A stretch of DNA of 64,000 bases. Source: Scylla paramamosain. Taxonomy: Eukaryota; Arthropoda; Malacostraca; Decapoda; Portunidae. Below the pieces are notes generated by a model. The model worked only from the letters and a program-made list of their open reading frames with translations. It was not told the origin of the DNA and made no database searches. This document shows, one piece after another, positions 26,931 to 37,370 of the stretch (position 1 is the first letter of the stretch; every line of letters starts with the position of its first letter). Made by a program: the position numbers and the translations under genes. The stretch covers positions 1,177,501 to 1,241,500 of the forward strand of contig NW_026973672.1 in NCBI RefSeq assembly GCF_035594125.1, read 5' to 3'.

Positions 26931-27554
26931 TAGATAGATAAATAAATTGATAGATAGAAAGACAGTGATATATTGACATAAAAGATCGATAAAATGCAGA
27001 AAGAACCTTAGACTTATGTAGAAAAATAAAACTATAAATCATTGACAGATAGATATGGAAATTAGAAAAAAAAAACTACTAGTTGTATAAATGGAAACGT
27101 GAATATGCAAACAGACAAACAAATAACTATACAAATGAATGAATAAATATATAAAATCACAGAAATACAGGTTATAGAATAAAGTAATACACTCTAGGAC
27201 AATGACACCTAAGGAAAGTTGTCATATGTGATACAACGATGCTAGAGATTGTACTATTATGAAAGCGGTTGCATAAAAAAAATATGATTTATGGGAAAAG
27301 CAGTTTATCAGGAAGGGTTAAGCGAGGCAAGAGTCCAGGCAGGCGAAGATGGAATATATTACTGAACGCTTTGAAAACTCGGCGAAGGAAGTTGATAACA
27401 TACATTCAAAACTCTTTATTTATCCCCCGCATGCCGCAGAAGAGGCTGCCAGGAAGGAGCATGGTGGTGCAGTGCAGTGGTGCATAATGGAGGCAAAAAT
27501 GAACTAAGCAACTGTGCCATTAGTGTATTATTAAATATATATATACAAGCTCAT
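26931..27554. other. Non-coding spacer
   Basis: (GATA)-like units continue to about 27055, then AT-rich unique sequence. No gene recognised. Confidence 0.4.
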
Positions 27555-27940
27555 TTTTACCAAGGACCTCATTAATGCCTGAAGCCAATTCCTGGGCAGG
27601 CAGTAATAAGGACAGGCGGGAGTGCTGGAGTGTTGAAGTGTGCGCCAAACAACACACGATCTAACCAATAAGAGATACAAAATAAATAAGGCATTTCCTG
27701 GAGAGGTAGTAATGAGGACACGCATGATACAGGAGAGTGTTGGAGCATTGAACTTTGCGCCAATCAACACAAGATGAGACCAATGAGAAATACAAAAAAT
27801 AAAAACTTAAATATTGTGTTGTTTTTACTAAGGACCTTACTAATGCGTGGAGCCAATTCGGGGGAGGTGATAATGAAGACAGGCGAGAGTGTTGGAGTGT
27901 TGAACAGAATGCTATCAAACCAGTAAGCGATGCAAAATTA
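27555..27940. repeat. Degenerate tandem repeat, three ~130-bp units
   Basis: Three units share ARGCCAATTCSTGGG-AGGTARTAATGAGGACAGGCRNGAGTGYTGGAGTGTTGAACT...AAACCAATAAGAGATACAAAATAAAT, starting near 27576, 27690 and 27846. Overlapping -strand frames look similar to each other only because of this. Confidence 0.75.
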
Positions 27941-28094
27941 ATATGCCCAAACACTGCATTGTTTTCTATTGTGTTCTGTTCCATTGCATATTTCTGGACA
28001 TGAAACGGGATGTAATTTCACCCAACTATTTGCAGAATTTTGTAAAGGTATTTTGGAAAAGGTTGCGAGATAAATGTTTTACTGTGTGGTGTTG

Positions 28095-28245
28095 ACTTCA
28101 TCACCACATCACATCATCAGTACTAACACTACATCACCAAGACTAACACCACCATCACATCACCAGGACTACCAACACCACATCACCAGGACTAACATCA
28201 CCACCACTACATCACTAGCATTAACACAACCACATCACCTGAAAT
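28095..28245. repeat. Degenerate ~30-bp minisatellite (ATCACCAGGACTAACACC)
   Basis: About five units of CATCACCAGGACTAACACCAC, followed directly by the next microsatellite. Confidence 0.75.
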
Positions 28246-28258
28246 ACACATCAGCCGG

Positions 28259-28259
<1 letters not shown>

Positions 28260-28326
<67 letters not shown>
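28260..28326. repeat. (CT)n microsatellite
   Basis: About 33 CT units. Confidence 0.95.
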
Positions 28327-28328
<2 letters not shown>

Positions 28329-28467
28329 AAAACAGAAAAGAAACGTGATTTTTCCTTCTGCCTTCTATGTCAGTCCAGGCTTTGTTGTTCCTTGTGTAAA
28401 AGACGTGTGAATATTTTGAGCGTATTGTAAATAGTTGCTTAATGTGGCGTCTTTGTGTGCTATGGGT

Positions 28468-28469
<2 letters not shown>

Positions 28470-28500
<31 letters not shown>
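28470..28500. repeat. (TG)n microsatellite
   Basis: About 15 TG units. Confidence 0.9.
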
Positions 28501-28848
28501 TGTTGCGTCTCCCGTGAGGACTGACACATTCTGTCTCCCTTGGGCGACTGAACACTCCAATCCTCTTATTCGCTCATACATTTTTAACAATATTTTCTCT
28601 AATATTTTCCACGAGCGGCGCCGTATTACCGTATTGCTGCGGCGCGTGGAGTCTGCCTATCAATCATGCAAGACCATGGAGACCCACGCCTCACAAACAC
28701 GCCCTGAGGAATACTGCCATGGAGATACGTGAGAAAACAGGAAAGGAATAGATATCAGCTGTGTACTTGTCTGTAAAGAGGATAATTGTTAAACTATTGT
28801 TATTTCTGCTGCTACTATTGCTTCTACTACAATAACAACGTTACTACT
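28501..28848. other. Spacer upstream of the LINE
   Basis: Unique sequence ending in an imperfect TAC-rich patch (28800-28848) that appears to be the insertion target of the LINE. No gene seen. Confidence 0.45.
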
Positions 28849-29016
28849 ATAAGAGACAAGGGAATCAATGATTTTGAATTGCAGTTAGTATCTAATGAAC
28901 ATTCCATATTTAAATCATATAAGCTATCAGTTTCTGTGGGAGACAAAATTAAAGTGTTGTCACCTGATATTTGGCCTCAAGGCGTTTGTGTTGAAAAGTG
29001 GAGAAATAGGAATTAA
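28849..29016 (+). pseudogene. LINE ORF1 C-terminal fragment
   Basis: The last ~55 codons of ORF1 (nucleic-acid-binding, gag-like protein), stop TAA at 29014-29016. The visible end contains FKSYKLSVSVGDKIKVL, then DIWPQGVCVEKW and a basic RNRN tail. This is the hydrophobic strand followed by the WPxGV-basic ending that I know from ORF1 proteins of Jockey/CR1-like elements. The open frame can be read back to 28786, but residues before about 28849 come from the TAC-rich flank. The N-terminal part, with any zinc knuckles, is missing through 5' truncation. The stop overlaps the ORF2 start by one base (TAATG). Confidence 0.7.
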
Positions 29017-32000
29017 TGTTTTTGTACAATTTCATGAAAATGGAAGACAGTAGAAATTTAACGTGTGTTTCATATAATTGTGAATATGCAGATGATTTAA
29101 GGGCACCGTTCCTAAGTGAGCTTTATAATCAAAGTGATTTTTTTTTAATCCAGGAGCATGGTTTGTTTATGAGTCAGCTTGATTGGTTTTATGGAGTGGG
29201 TGAGGGTGTGAATGTGCACGGGGTCAGCGCCATGGAGGAGGGTCGGCTGGTGCGGGGTAGGCCGCACGGCGGAGCAGCCATCCTGTGGCGTGACTCCAAG
29301 CGGTTTCGTGTCACTCCTGTACCTTATGAATCCAAACGATTGTGTGCTGTTCGAGTTCATTTACCAGAACAAACGGGTTTGGTGATATGTGTATATATGC
29401 CCTGTGATGATCAAAGAAGTGACCAAAATGTGAATGAATATGTAAATATACTGAGTGATATAGCAGTTCTTAGTCTTAGTAATGATATAGATTTTATATT
29501 AGTAGGTGGTGATTTTAATACTGATTTTAGCCGTGTTACGCCCCAGACACGGGCCTTTGTTAAATTTATCGATGAGTACAGGTTTTATTGTTGTGATAAT
29601 GATGCCTTATCCACAGTTGCTTATACTTATTGCAGTAAAGGAAATAATTTTAAATCCCTGATAGATCATTTTTTGATATCAGACAATATATCTAACTTCC
29701 TTCAGACTTATACTACTATTGATTCTGTAAACAATCCATCAGACCATATAGCTATAAAGTGTGTTTTAGATGTTACTATTTCTTATAATGTGGAAAATAT
29801 TGAGCATGAGACCTTCGAGCGCATATGTTGGCATAAGGCAAATACTGAGGATATATTAAGGTATAAAGAGTTAGTCACTGGATATCTGTTAAATGTTCCC
29901 CTACCGGAAGATATGTTAATGTGTAGAAATAATATGTGCACCCAGCATGAAATGGAAATAGCAGCATTTTATGATCATATCACCAATGCACTTATAAAGG
30001 CAAGTAAAGAGTGTATACCAAGGACAAATTGTGGGAGAGTTAAGAAAATTGTGCCAGGCTGGAATGATTGTGTTGAGGGTTATTTTCGCACTGCTTTGTT
30101 TTGGCACAGGTTATGGGTAGACAGTGAACGACCTCAGCAAGGTCTCATTGCCGAAATACGCCGTACAACACGTAAATGTTATCACCAAGCACGCAAGATG
30201 GTTATAAAGCAAGAAGAGTTAATAACTACAGAGAAATTAGCTGAGAGTTTGCAGGCTAGTGCTTCTGGTAGACAGTTTTGGAGATCTGTAAGAAACAAGG
30301 GAAAACAGAAGAAAAAAACGCCTAAGGCAGTTGATGGAAAACATTGTCCTAAAGATATAGCTGATTTATTTAAAGGAAAGTTTGAAGAGCTTTACAACAG
30401 TACCTCATACGATACAAATGAGATGGATAGCTTAAAATCTGCCATCAACAGTGTAATTTCTTGTCAGAAAAATAGTAATGAAAGTATACTCTTGATTACG
30501 CCTGATGAGGTGCGTCAAGCACTGCGGAGAGTGAGGCCTGGAAAGGGAGAAGGTGAGGGTGACCTGATGTCTGACCATCTCATACATGCTGGTGATGTGT
30601 TATACGGACACTTGTCTGTACTGTTTTCAGCCATGTTGAGGCACGGTTTCTCTCCCCACAGCATGATGAAAGGGGTTATGATACCGCTTCCTAAAGGTCG
30701 TTGGGCAAATCTTAATACCAGTGAAAATTACAGAGCGATTACTCTTAGTAGTTTGATGAGTAAAATACTGGATAATATTGTATTGATGAGAGAAAGGGAT
30801 AAACTATTGACCAATGATTTGCAGTTTGGGTTCAAAGAAGGAACATCCTCTACTATGTGTACAGCAATGGTGAGAGAAACTGTGTCTTATTATGTATCTA
30901 AAGGTACAACTGTTTATGGGTTTACTTTAGATGCAAGCAAGGCTTTCGACAGAGTTAATTATTGCAAATTATTTGATATTCTATTGAAACGTAATGTATG
31001 TCCTCTTATATGTAGATTATTGTTAAACATGTACGTAAATCAAAAACTAAGCGTAAGATGGAATGACTTACTGTCTAGTACATTTGAAGTGAGTAATGGA
31101 GTCAAACAAGGTGGTGTGATCTCTCCTATACTGTATTGTGTTTATGTAGACGGGTTACTCACGGAATTGCGAGACTCTGGCGTTGGCTGCTACATGGGTG
31201 GCACCTATGCAGGAGCCTTCGGGTTTGCTGATGACCTAAAAGGTCTAGCACCAAGTGTTTTTGCTCTCAAGAAGATGATAAGCATCTGTGTAGATTATGC
31301 ATCGAGATATGACATTGTGTATAACGAAAAGAAAAGCAAATTAATAGTTTTCCACGGTAATAAAAGAAGTAATATAATTCCTAATGTAGAAATTAATGGT
31401 AAAACTATTGATATTATGGAGGAAATTGTACACCTGGGAAATGTTTTAGGAAGAAATATTTTTAAATGTGATACTTCTAAATGTGTGACTGATTTTTATC
31501 GACAATGTAATTCATTTTTATCCCGTTTTAAGGGTGGACTGTCACATGTAAGAAATACTTTGTTTTTTAAATATTGTTCTAGTTTTTATGGTAGTCAACT
31601 TTTAAATGTGTGTGATGGTAGCATGGAAGCGGTGTACCGAGCGTGGAGGGTTGCAGTGCGTCGAGTGTGGAAGCTGCCCTGGACCACACACTGTAGTCTG
31701 CTTCCTCACATTGCTAATGTTATGCCCCCAGAAATGTGGTTCGCAAAACGGGAGATTGCTTTTATAAACCAAATATTAACATCAGACAATATGGTTATAA
31801 GAACAATAGGAAGAATGGGGGTTTATGGAAGACATTCAATAATGGGCAGTAATGTAAGATATCTTTCATACAAATTTAATATGAATATTGGAGACATCAA
31901 TAAGGTTTGGACGCAGCTGCAGTGTGACCAGTACGAACTTGCACGGACTGGTGCACAAATTCGTGAATTGTGTTTGATGAGGGATAGATGTGATACCACA

Positions 32001-32054
32001 ATCTTAGATGTAAGGGAAACTAAGATGTTGATTGATGCTTTGTGCACCGAGTGA
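29016..32054 (+). CDS. LINE ORF2: AP endonuclease-reverse transcriptase
   Basis: This is an intact 1012-codon frame, close to the usual full length of ORF2 in this class. An exonuclease-endonuclease-phosphatase domain (residues ~15-250) shows the catalytic signatures QEH (E47), GDFN (D166) and SDH (D243-H244). It would nick the target DNA. The reverse transcriptase (~495-790) shows LPKGRWANL, NYRAITLSS, LDASKAFDRV (first Asp D639), GVKQGGVISPI and FADD (D739-D740). The C-terminal region ends in a conserved-looking LPWTTHCSLLPHI segment. I see no RNase H or zinc finger. The ATG at 29016 overlaps the ORF1 stop. Internal Met codons at residues 7 and 9 are alternatives. With no stop or frameshift over 3 kb, the insertion is young or the protein was recently selected. 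It acts in trans or cis on LINE RNA. Nothing suggests host domestication. Confidence 0.93.
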   Translation: MFLYNFMKMEDSRNLTCVSYNCEYADDLRAPFLSELYNQSDFFLIQEHGLFMSQLDWFYGVGEGVNVHGVSAMEEGRLVRGRPHGGAAILWRDSKRFRVTPVPYESKRLCAVRVHLPEQTGLVICVYMPCDDQRSDQNVNEYVNILSDIAVLSLSNDIDFILVGGDFNTDFSRVTPQTRAFVKFIDEYRFYCCDNDALSTVAYTYCSKGNNFKSLIDHFLISDNISNFLQTYTTIDSVNNPSDHIAIKCVLDVTISYNVENIEHETFERICWHKANTEDILRYKELVTGYLLNVPLPEDMLMCRNNMCTQHEMEIAAFYDHITNALIKASKECIPRTNCGRVKKIVPGWNDCVEGYFRTALFWHRLWVDSERPQQGLIAEIRRTTRKCYHQARKMVIKQEELITTEKLAESLQASASGRQFWRSVRNKGKQKKKTPKAVDGKHCPKDIADLFKGKFEELYNSTSYDTNEMDSLKSAINSVISCQKNSNESILLITPDEVRQALRRVRPGKGEGEGDLMSDHLIHAGDVLYGHLSVLFSAMLRHGFSPHSMMKGVMIPLPKGRWANLNTSENYRAITLSSLMSKILDNIVLMRERDKLLTNDLQFGFKEGTSSTMCTAMVRETVSYYVSKGTTVYGFTLDASKAFDRVNYCKLFDILLKRNVCPLICRLLLNMYVNQKLSVRWNDLLSSTFEVSNGVKQGGVISPILYCVYVDGLLTELRDSGVGCYMGGTYAGAFGFADDLKGLAPSVFALKKMISICVDYASRYDIVYNEKKSKLIVFHGNKRSNIIPNVEINGKTIDIMEEIVHLGNVLGRNIFKCDTSKCVTDFYRQCNSFLSRFKGGLSHVRNTLFFKYCSSFYGSQLLNVCDGSMEAVYRAWRVAVRRVWKLPWTTHCSLLPHIANVMPPEMWFAKREIAFINQILTSDNMVIRTIGRMGVYGRHSIMGSNVRYLSYKFNMNIGDINKVWTQLQCDQYELARTGAQIRELCLMRDRCDTTILDVRETKMLIDALCTE

Positions 32055-32207
32055 CGTCGGATTCAGTATGATATTGTCTAATTTAGTATAAATTTATGTC
32101 TTTTTTTTTAATAATTAAATGAAATGTTTTTCTTTCTTTTAGTTTTAGTATGTATTTTAGTTTGTGTACACATCTTGTGTGAATAAAGAATATTGAATTG
32201 AATTGAA
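32055..32207 (+). other. LINE 3' UTR and tail
   Basis: AT-rich 3' UTR with a T run (32100-32110), AATAAA at 32182 and a terminal TTGAA repeat instead of poly(A). A short-repeat tail is typical of CR1-like elements and probably marks the template slip region used at the start of reverse transcription. Confidence 0.7.
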
Positions 32208-32268
32208 CTACTACTACTACTAATACTACTACTATTATCAACAACACTACAGTTACCACCGCCACCAC
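32208..32268. repeat. Imperfect (TAC)n / (ACC)n
   Basis: About nine TAC units with interruptions, then ACC-type triplets. They are the continuation of the microsatellite the LINE landed in. Confidence 0.85.
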
Positions 32269-32629
32269 TAAACGCTAGCTATACATGTGTAAGACCAGAC
32301 AGAGGCGGTGGGCTGCCGTGCGTGGACCCGATGCTTCTCCACAACCACCCACTCCCGCAAACACATTACAACAATCGATGTATCAACTCACCGGGCGGCG
32401 GCGCGTGACTATAGCCGCTGCTGACGGAACCCTCCTCGCTCTTTTGATGTTAGCCAGGGTGGGGAGAGCTACAAATGGGCCATTAGCTGCTCAGCCTCAC
32501 GCACTCCCTCACGGCCCTAACTCAGTCACGGAGTCTCTTTCATGATATTTGGATAGTTTGTAGCAGGAAGACGCCGCATAGCGCTCCTTTTATTATCAAA
32601 CGGCACAAGAGCTTAGGGTTCGGATCTGT
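32269..32629. other. Non-coding spacer
   Basis: A GC-richer small frame at 32285-32545 shows nothing recognisable. Confidence 0.4.
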
Positions 32630-32925
32630 CTGTTTGGTTTGGTCTAGAGACGCTATTCTACTCTTATAATGGGCATGTGGGGACGTGAAGAAAGGAAAAA
32701 GTATCCGGCTGTTTGCTCAAGTCATGAAAGGTGATGTGGGGACGAGCAGAAGGAAAACGATGTGTGGCTGTTTAGTTTAAAGTCGTTAACTACTCATCGC
32801 TTATTGTTGTTATAAAGGGAATGTGGGACGTGCAGAAAGGAAAGAGTATCTGGCTGTTTGGTTTAAAGACGTTGCTTATCTCTAATTATTGCTGCGTTAT
32901 AAAGGAGATAAGAAGTCGTAAAGTT
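32630..32925. repeat. Degenerate tandem repeat, three ~100-bp units
   Basis: GGGATGTGGGGACGTGMAGAAAGGAAARNGTATCYGGCTGTTTG-TTAAAG recurs near 32670, 32732 and 32818. Confidence 0.65.
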
Positions 32926-33384
32926 TAATGTCACTAGTAAGAGAACGAGCGGAGGCCTCTATACGCGTGAGCTGCTGTCTGTTGACCAGAGAAGTCATTT
33001 CCACTTCACTCTTAAATACTAGACTGAATGCGGGACACTCTTGGATCCAGTCACCGAGCAGGAGACCTCAACTTTTATGTGCGGATCTCGGAAACTCTCC
33101 AAAAAAGAAATATGAGTCACTATCAAGCCAATAAAGTTATCACCTCACCAAGTAACGTGTGATTCCCTCTCCTGATGTAGGTGGCGAGGCGAGGAGTGAG
33201 GCGCGAGGCATGATAATGTTGTGGCTGCATCATGGAAATTAGATGTTCTATAAATAACTGTCACTGCATTTCTGTATCGGCATGCACTTAATTGGCCGGC
33301 GTGATGTCACTTGCACGCTCAATTACTAGCTGGTTATCTTTGGGCAGACTAGAACCCATGAAACTTCGGCAGGTGACTTTCATG
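32926..33384. other. Non-coding spacer
   Basis: Nothing recognised. Confidence 0.4.
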
Positions 33385-33522
33385 TAACCTGCATGATTGT
33401 ATAACCTGTATGGCTGTATGATCTTACCTTTAAAACCTGTATAACATGTGACCTATTTACCTGTATAACTCGTATGACTATTTCTTGTAATGATCAGTAA
33501 CTTGCATGATCTGTATAACTGA
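33385..33522. repeat. Degenerate ~20-bp minisatellite (CCTGTATAACTGTATGA)
   Basis: Words such as CCTGTATAAC, TGTATGATCT and TTGCATGATCTGTATAACT recur about seven times. Confidence 0.6.
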
Positions 33523-34289
33523 ATACGTCAAGTAGACTACGTAAAGAGAGAGAAACGAAGGAGAAAAGAAGAGGGAGATACCAATGACAAGAAGAGCGGG
33601 AAAGCTAAACACGCCTTCCGTATAACCACCACCACGAATGCCCAGAGAAAAAGAAAAGGAGAAAAAGAAAAGGCGGAGAAAGCAATGGAAAAAGAGAAAG
33701 AGAAAGCGAAATATGTCTTCCCTTCACCACCACCACCACCACCACCACCACGAATATGTAGAGACAGAAAAAAAACTGAAGACGAAAAGAAGTGGAAGGA
33801 AATAATGTAAAGGATAAACGGGAGGAAGCGATATTGAATAGCAAAGTACTGCCGTGTCCACCATCACCACTACCACCACCACCAAGCCTCTTGTACCCCT
33901 GTCCCTTGCTCGCCACACAATCCACACCTTATCTCAGTTACCACTCCGGCGTCCAACCAGTGCAATCCAAATCCTTTAACTCTCGTGAAAGTGGGATCGA
34001 ATGTCACTAAAGGGAGTCGAAATCTATGAACATGAAACTTGATATGCGTAAAGTACTGTTTTGTGTCGAGATGGAATTTCTTTTCTTAATTTTCTTCAGC
34101 GACGACTGTCTTTTTGTCTGGTAAACTTCACTATTTGTAAGTTTGGTGCGTGTGAAGGAAAGTCTTGCTCATTATCTTGAACTTTGGAGAAAAGAAGCCT
34201 CGATCATTACCTGTCTGAAGCTCCGGTATGAGCGCCGCGCCTCCCTGCGTGCGTGTGGTCATGGGGAGGAGACATACAGACAGACAGAC
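33523..34289. other. Spacer with purine-rich and (CAC)n patches
   Basis: Purine-rich at 33545-33720, and CAC triplets at 33726-33752 and 33862-33882. A GAGAAAAGAAAAGG motif is duplicated around 33644 and 33750. No gene supported. Confidence 0.45.
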
Positions 34290-34432
34290 AGTAGCGGGTG
34301 TGGTCGTGGCTGGGGTAGCGGTGGCAAGGGTGATTTTGGCGTGGTTGGTCGCGGATATGTTGGTCGTGGCTGTGGTCGTGGCGAGGGAGTCGTGACAGGC
34401 ATAGTCGTTGCGGTGGTGGTCACGGCAGGCGG
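34290..34432. repeat. Degenerate GGTCGTGGC minisatellite
   Basis: GTGGTCGTGGCTG-type units recur about nine times. The Gly/Arg/Val-rich frame over it is a translation of the repeat. Confidence 0.65.
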
Positions 34433-34820
34433 TGATGCGGCGTGGACGCAGGAAATGAACACACCAAAATGTATTGCTCACATTCTCCAACATTTACATA
34501 TTCCTGTGACGTCGAGTCTCAAGTGATGAGCAACATTTGAAACTCAAACGTAAAATATTAACTAATACGTATGAAAGTACTTTACTGCTCTACTGAATAA
34601 ATATATTTTTCCCCCATATGTTTTGCCATTAAAAGCAAAACAGGATTCTTTTAAAAGTATTTTTTGAAAGCGTTACAATGAAACCAAATTTACATGTATT
34701 TCCTGTTATACGCAATTTTAAATTCTACGACATAAAAAATGCTTTAAAGTTTACAGATAAAAAATCCTTTACTGAATTTTAGCAAACGATTTTTCCTTCC
34801 ACTGAAGCAAGTGGTGGTGC

Positions 34821-34825
<5 letters not shown>
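34433..34825. other. Non-coding spacer
   Basis: Nothing recognised. Confidence 0.4.

Positions 34826-34896
<71 letters not shown>
34826..34896. repeat. (CT)n microsatellite
   Basis: About 35 CT units. Confidence 0.95.
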
Positions 34897-34900
<4 letters not shown>

Positions 34901-35007
34901 GCCAGAAAAAAAGAAAGCTGGACTGGGAGCGTGTAAGTGTGGGTGGAGACGCGAGCAGAGGTGTTATGGTGCTTATGTGGCAGCCTGACCAACTCTTAAC
35001 TATTTCC

Positions 35008-35075
35008 ATGGTGATTACGACACCTAGGCTCTTCAAGACACAAAATTATATTAAAACTATCCTCCAAATACAAGA

Positions 35076-35171
<96 letters not shown>

Positions 35172-35238
35172 CTGCGGCTGATCAGCACTTGATTATTCCC
35201 GCGGTGATTACGACACGTTCTGAACTTTTCAAGACACA
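35008..35238. repeat. (CT)n microsatellite flanked by a duplicated 38-bp segment
   Basis: GTGATTACGACAC...CTTCAAGACACA occurs before (35012-35042) and after (35204-35238) a 44-unit CT tract at 35081-35167. Confidence 0.8.
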
Positions 35239-35504
35239 GCTAAGCCTTACTAAGCCATGTATAGTCAAAAACTCTTCGCTACATCAACTTTCCTTTAACT
35301 GGCTGCCTTCAATCTCAAACACTGCCGCGGCGTTGCATCTCTTACTATCTTCTACTGTTATTTTTATGGTTACTGCTCCTCTGAACTTGCTAACTGCATG
35401 CCTCCCACACTCCGGCGGCCTGGATACACGAGACTTTCTATTCATTTTCATCCTTATTTTTCTTGCCTTACACGATTGGATGGATGCAATATCCATGAGA
35501 TAAA
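35239..35504. other. Non-coding spacer
   Basis: Nothing recognised. Confidence 0.4.
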
Positions 35505-35665
35505 TGAATACACAGATATTTAGATAAACAGATAGATAGATGAATATATAGATATGCAGATAAATACAGACAAAGATAAACAAGCAGATATACAGATAGA
35601 TAGATAGATAGATAGGTAGATAGATAGATAAACAGGTAAATAGATAGATAAATGGATAAATAGAT
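35505..35665. repeat. Imperfect (GATA)n minisatellite
   Basis: GATAGATA / GATAAACA units over about 160 bp. The -strand Tyr/Leu/Ile-rich frame (IYLSIYL) is a repeat translation. Confidence 0.85.
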
Positions 35666-36369
35666 GAAAAGAGGCAAACACTGATTGATGAATATGTTGA
35701 AATCTGCATAAAAAAATGATAGAAAAAAAAAAAAGGAAAAGCTATCAGAATCAGCCCAACTATTCCCTGAGTGGCCATTAAAGAGAAGATCAGACAAAGC
35801 ACACCACCACCACCAGCAACACCAATACTTGTTCCAGCTCCCTTGCTCGGCACAGCGCCACCTGCCCGCCTGCCCACCACCACCTGAACCTTTACAAGCG
35901 GAGGGAACGTTCCCCTCTTTAAAAGTTGTACAGAGACTGGGAGAAAATTCACGGCATCTGCTTTGTTTCCCTCGAACTCATTAAGGAGCAGCACTTGGCG
36001 GGCTTTCTCCCTCATTTATTTTGCATTACCTGAACTGCCTTTGTCGAAGCAAATATTAAGGGAATTTTTTCTACTTTTTTTTTTCTTTATAGGTACAAGG
36101 GAGGGAAATACAAGATGATATTAGCCTTCGTTGATGCAAAAGGTGATTCCGTCTGGTTAACTTTTATTTTTTTTATTATTATCTGCTTAGGAACGGCATA
36201 TTCAGATACTTATTTTTTGTTGTTCATGTCTTTCCTCTTTTGTAGCTTTTATCTTTTTTTTTTTTTTTTGTACTTCACGTGTAAAAAAAAAAAAATTACG
36301 ATAGACTCGAAAACCTAATAATACCAACATTGCTTCTGTCCAAGTAAGTGATAGAGGAAATTAACGCAT
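35666..36369. other. Non-coding spacer
   Basis: Nothing recognised. A (CAC)n patch at 35801-35815, and T and A runs at 36069-36295. Confidence 0.4.
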
Positions 36370-36610
36370 ATTACTTTTCTTCCCCTAACGATATGAGAAT
36401 GTAGAAAAAATCCTTGATATCTTAACCATTGTTGAAGCAAATGATACAGTGAACTAAACAAAATTGGTCTGTCGTTGAAGTAAATGATAAAGAAAATTAA
36501 TGCATATTAGTTTCTTTCCCTTAACAATATAAGAATGCAGAACAAAAAAAGAAAAAATCACCATTATCGAAGCAAATAATAAAGTAAACCAGAGCGAAAT
36601 TGGTCTCTTT
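36330..36610. repeat. Degenerate direct duplication, ~130-150 bp
   Basis: AAATTAATGCATATTA-TTTCTTYCCCTTAACRATATRAGAATG..AGAA....ACCATTRTYGAAGCAAATRATA..GTRAAC occurs at about 36357-36460 and 36492-36590. Confidence 0.65.
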
Positions 36611-37040
36611 ACTGTACATTCCCGCTTATAACACGGTTCTAAAATAAGTGAATAAATATAAAGAAAAAAAAAAAACGAAAAAAAAAACGAAAGGCAAATT
36701 TAGTTTTATTCCAGGGTGACTCAAATGAAACAGCAAATCTCATCTTTATGTGACATGATGAAGGGGATCCGTGGGTGGCGCAACAACACAATACAAGGCC
36801 TGACTGCACCAATCACGCGGAGACTCACTGACATACTCACCCTGTGGCGGCATGTTTGATCGGCTCAGTCCTTTGTCCCGGCGCGGTGGTGGGCGATTAA
36901 TTAACCCTTTGACTAGTAAGGCTTTGTCACAGTTTAATAAAATGGTCTTGTGTAGATTAAGATTATAATTCTAAAAGATAAGTGTTAGCAAATTATTCAC
37001 ATTTAGTGTGTACAGATTTAGACGATATTTTGAAAGATAC
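36611..37040. other. Non-coding spacer
   Basis: A-rich unique sequence. No gene recognised. Confidence 0.4.
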
Positions 37041-37370
37041 AGTTAGAGCAAAGGAGTACTCGAATATTCAGGGGAGTCTTTCAGTGACTGATTGACTGAC
37101 TGACTGACCGGTGGGTAATAAAAAAAATAATAAATAAATAACAGTCAGAAAAGTAAGTGTTGGAATATTGAGCAAAGTGTAACAGTGGTTGGCTGATTGA
37201 GTGGCTGACTGATGGGTGATAAATAATAAGTCACACCAAAGAAAGTGTTGGAATATTGAGCAGAATCAATCAGCGGATGTTTGATTGACTGGTGAGTGAT
37301 AGGTGATTGGCTGCTGGGATGATGGCTGCCTGTATGGTGATGGGTGAGTGGCTGGCAGGTGACAGGGCTG
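37041..37370. repeat. Degenerate tandem repeat, three ~90-bp units
   Basis: AAGTGTTGGAATATTGAGCARARTNAAYCAGYGGNTGNTTGATTGAGTGGCTGAYTGGTGGGTGATAAATAATAA is seen near 37050-37140, 37157-37230 and 37246-37310. Confidence 0.7.

Larger units (their letters stand above)
28849..32207 (+). mobile_element. 5'-truncated LINE retrotransposon with intact ORF2
   Basis: This non-LTR element consists of the 3' end of ORF1, a complete ORF2, and a ~150-bp 3' UTR. The 3' UTR ends in AATAAA (32182-32187) and a short TTGAA-repeat tail (32193-32207). Both sides are TAC-rich DNA: upstream TACTACTAT ends at about 28848, and downstream TAC units run 32208-32235. The insertion therefore hit a TAC microsatellite and the target duplication cannot be delimited exactly. 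The APE endonuclease plus FADD-type RT, and the ORF1 C-terminus with a WPxGV motif, fit the Jockey/CR1 superfamily. I cannot place the clade by eye. The 5' truncation means this copy has lost its promoter and most of ORF1. Confidence 0.9.

Noticed and set aside
28095..28245. CRISPR-like spaced repeats
   Set aside because: Units are contiguous degenerate minisatellite copies without unique spacers, and the genome is eukaryotic.
34143..34526. Gly/Arg/Val-rich 127-codon frame suggesting an RGG-type protein
   Set aside because: It comes from a GGTCGTGGC minisatellite. There is an equally open Thr/Ala-rich frame on the other strand.
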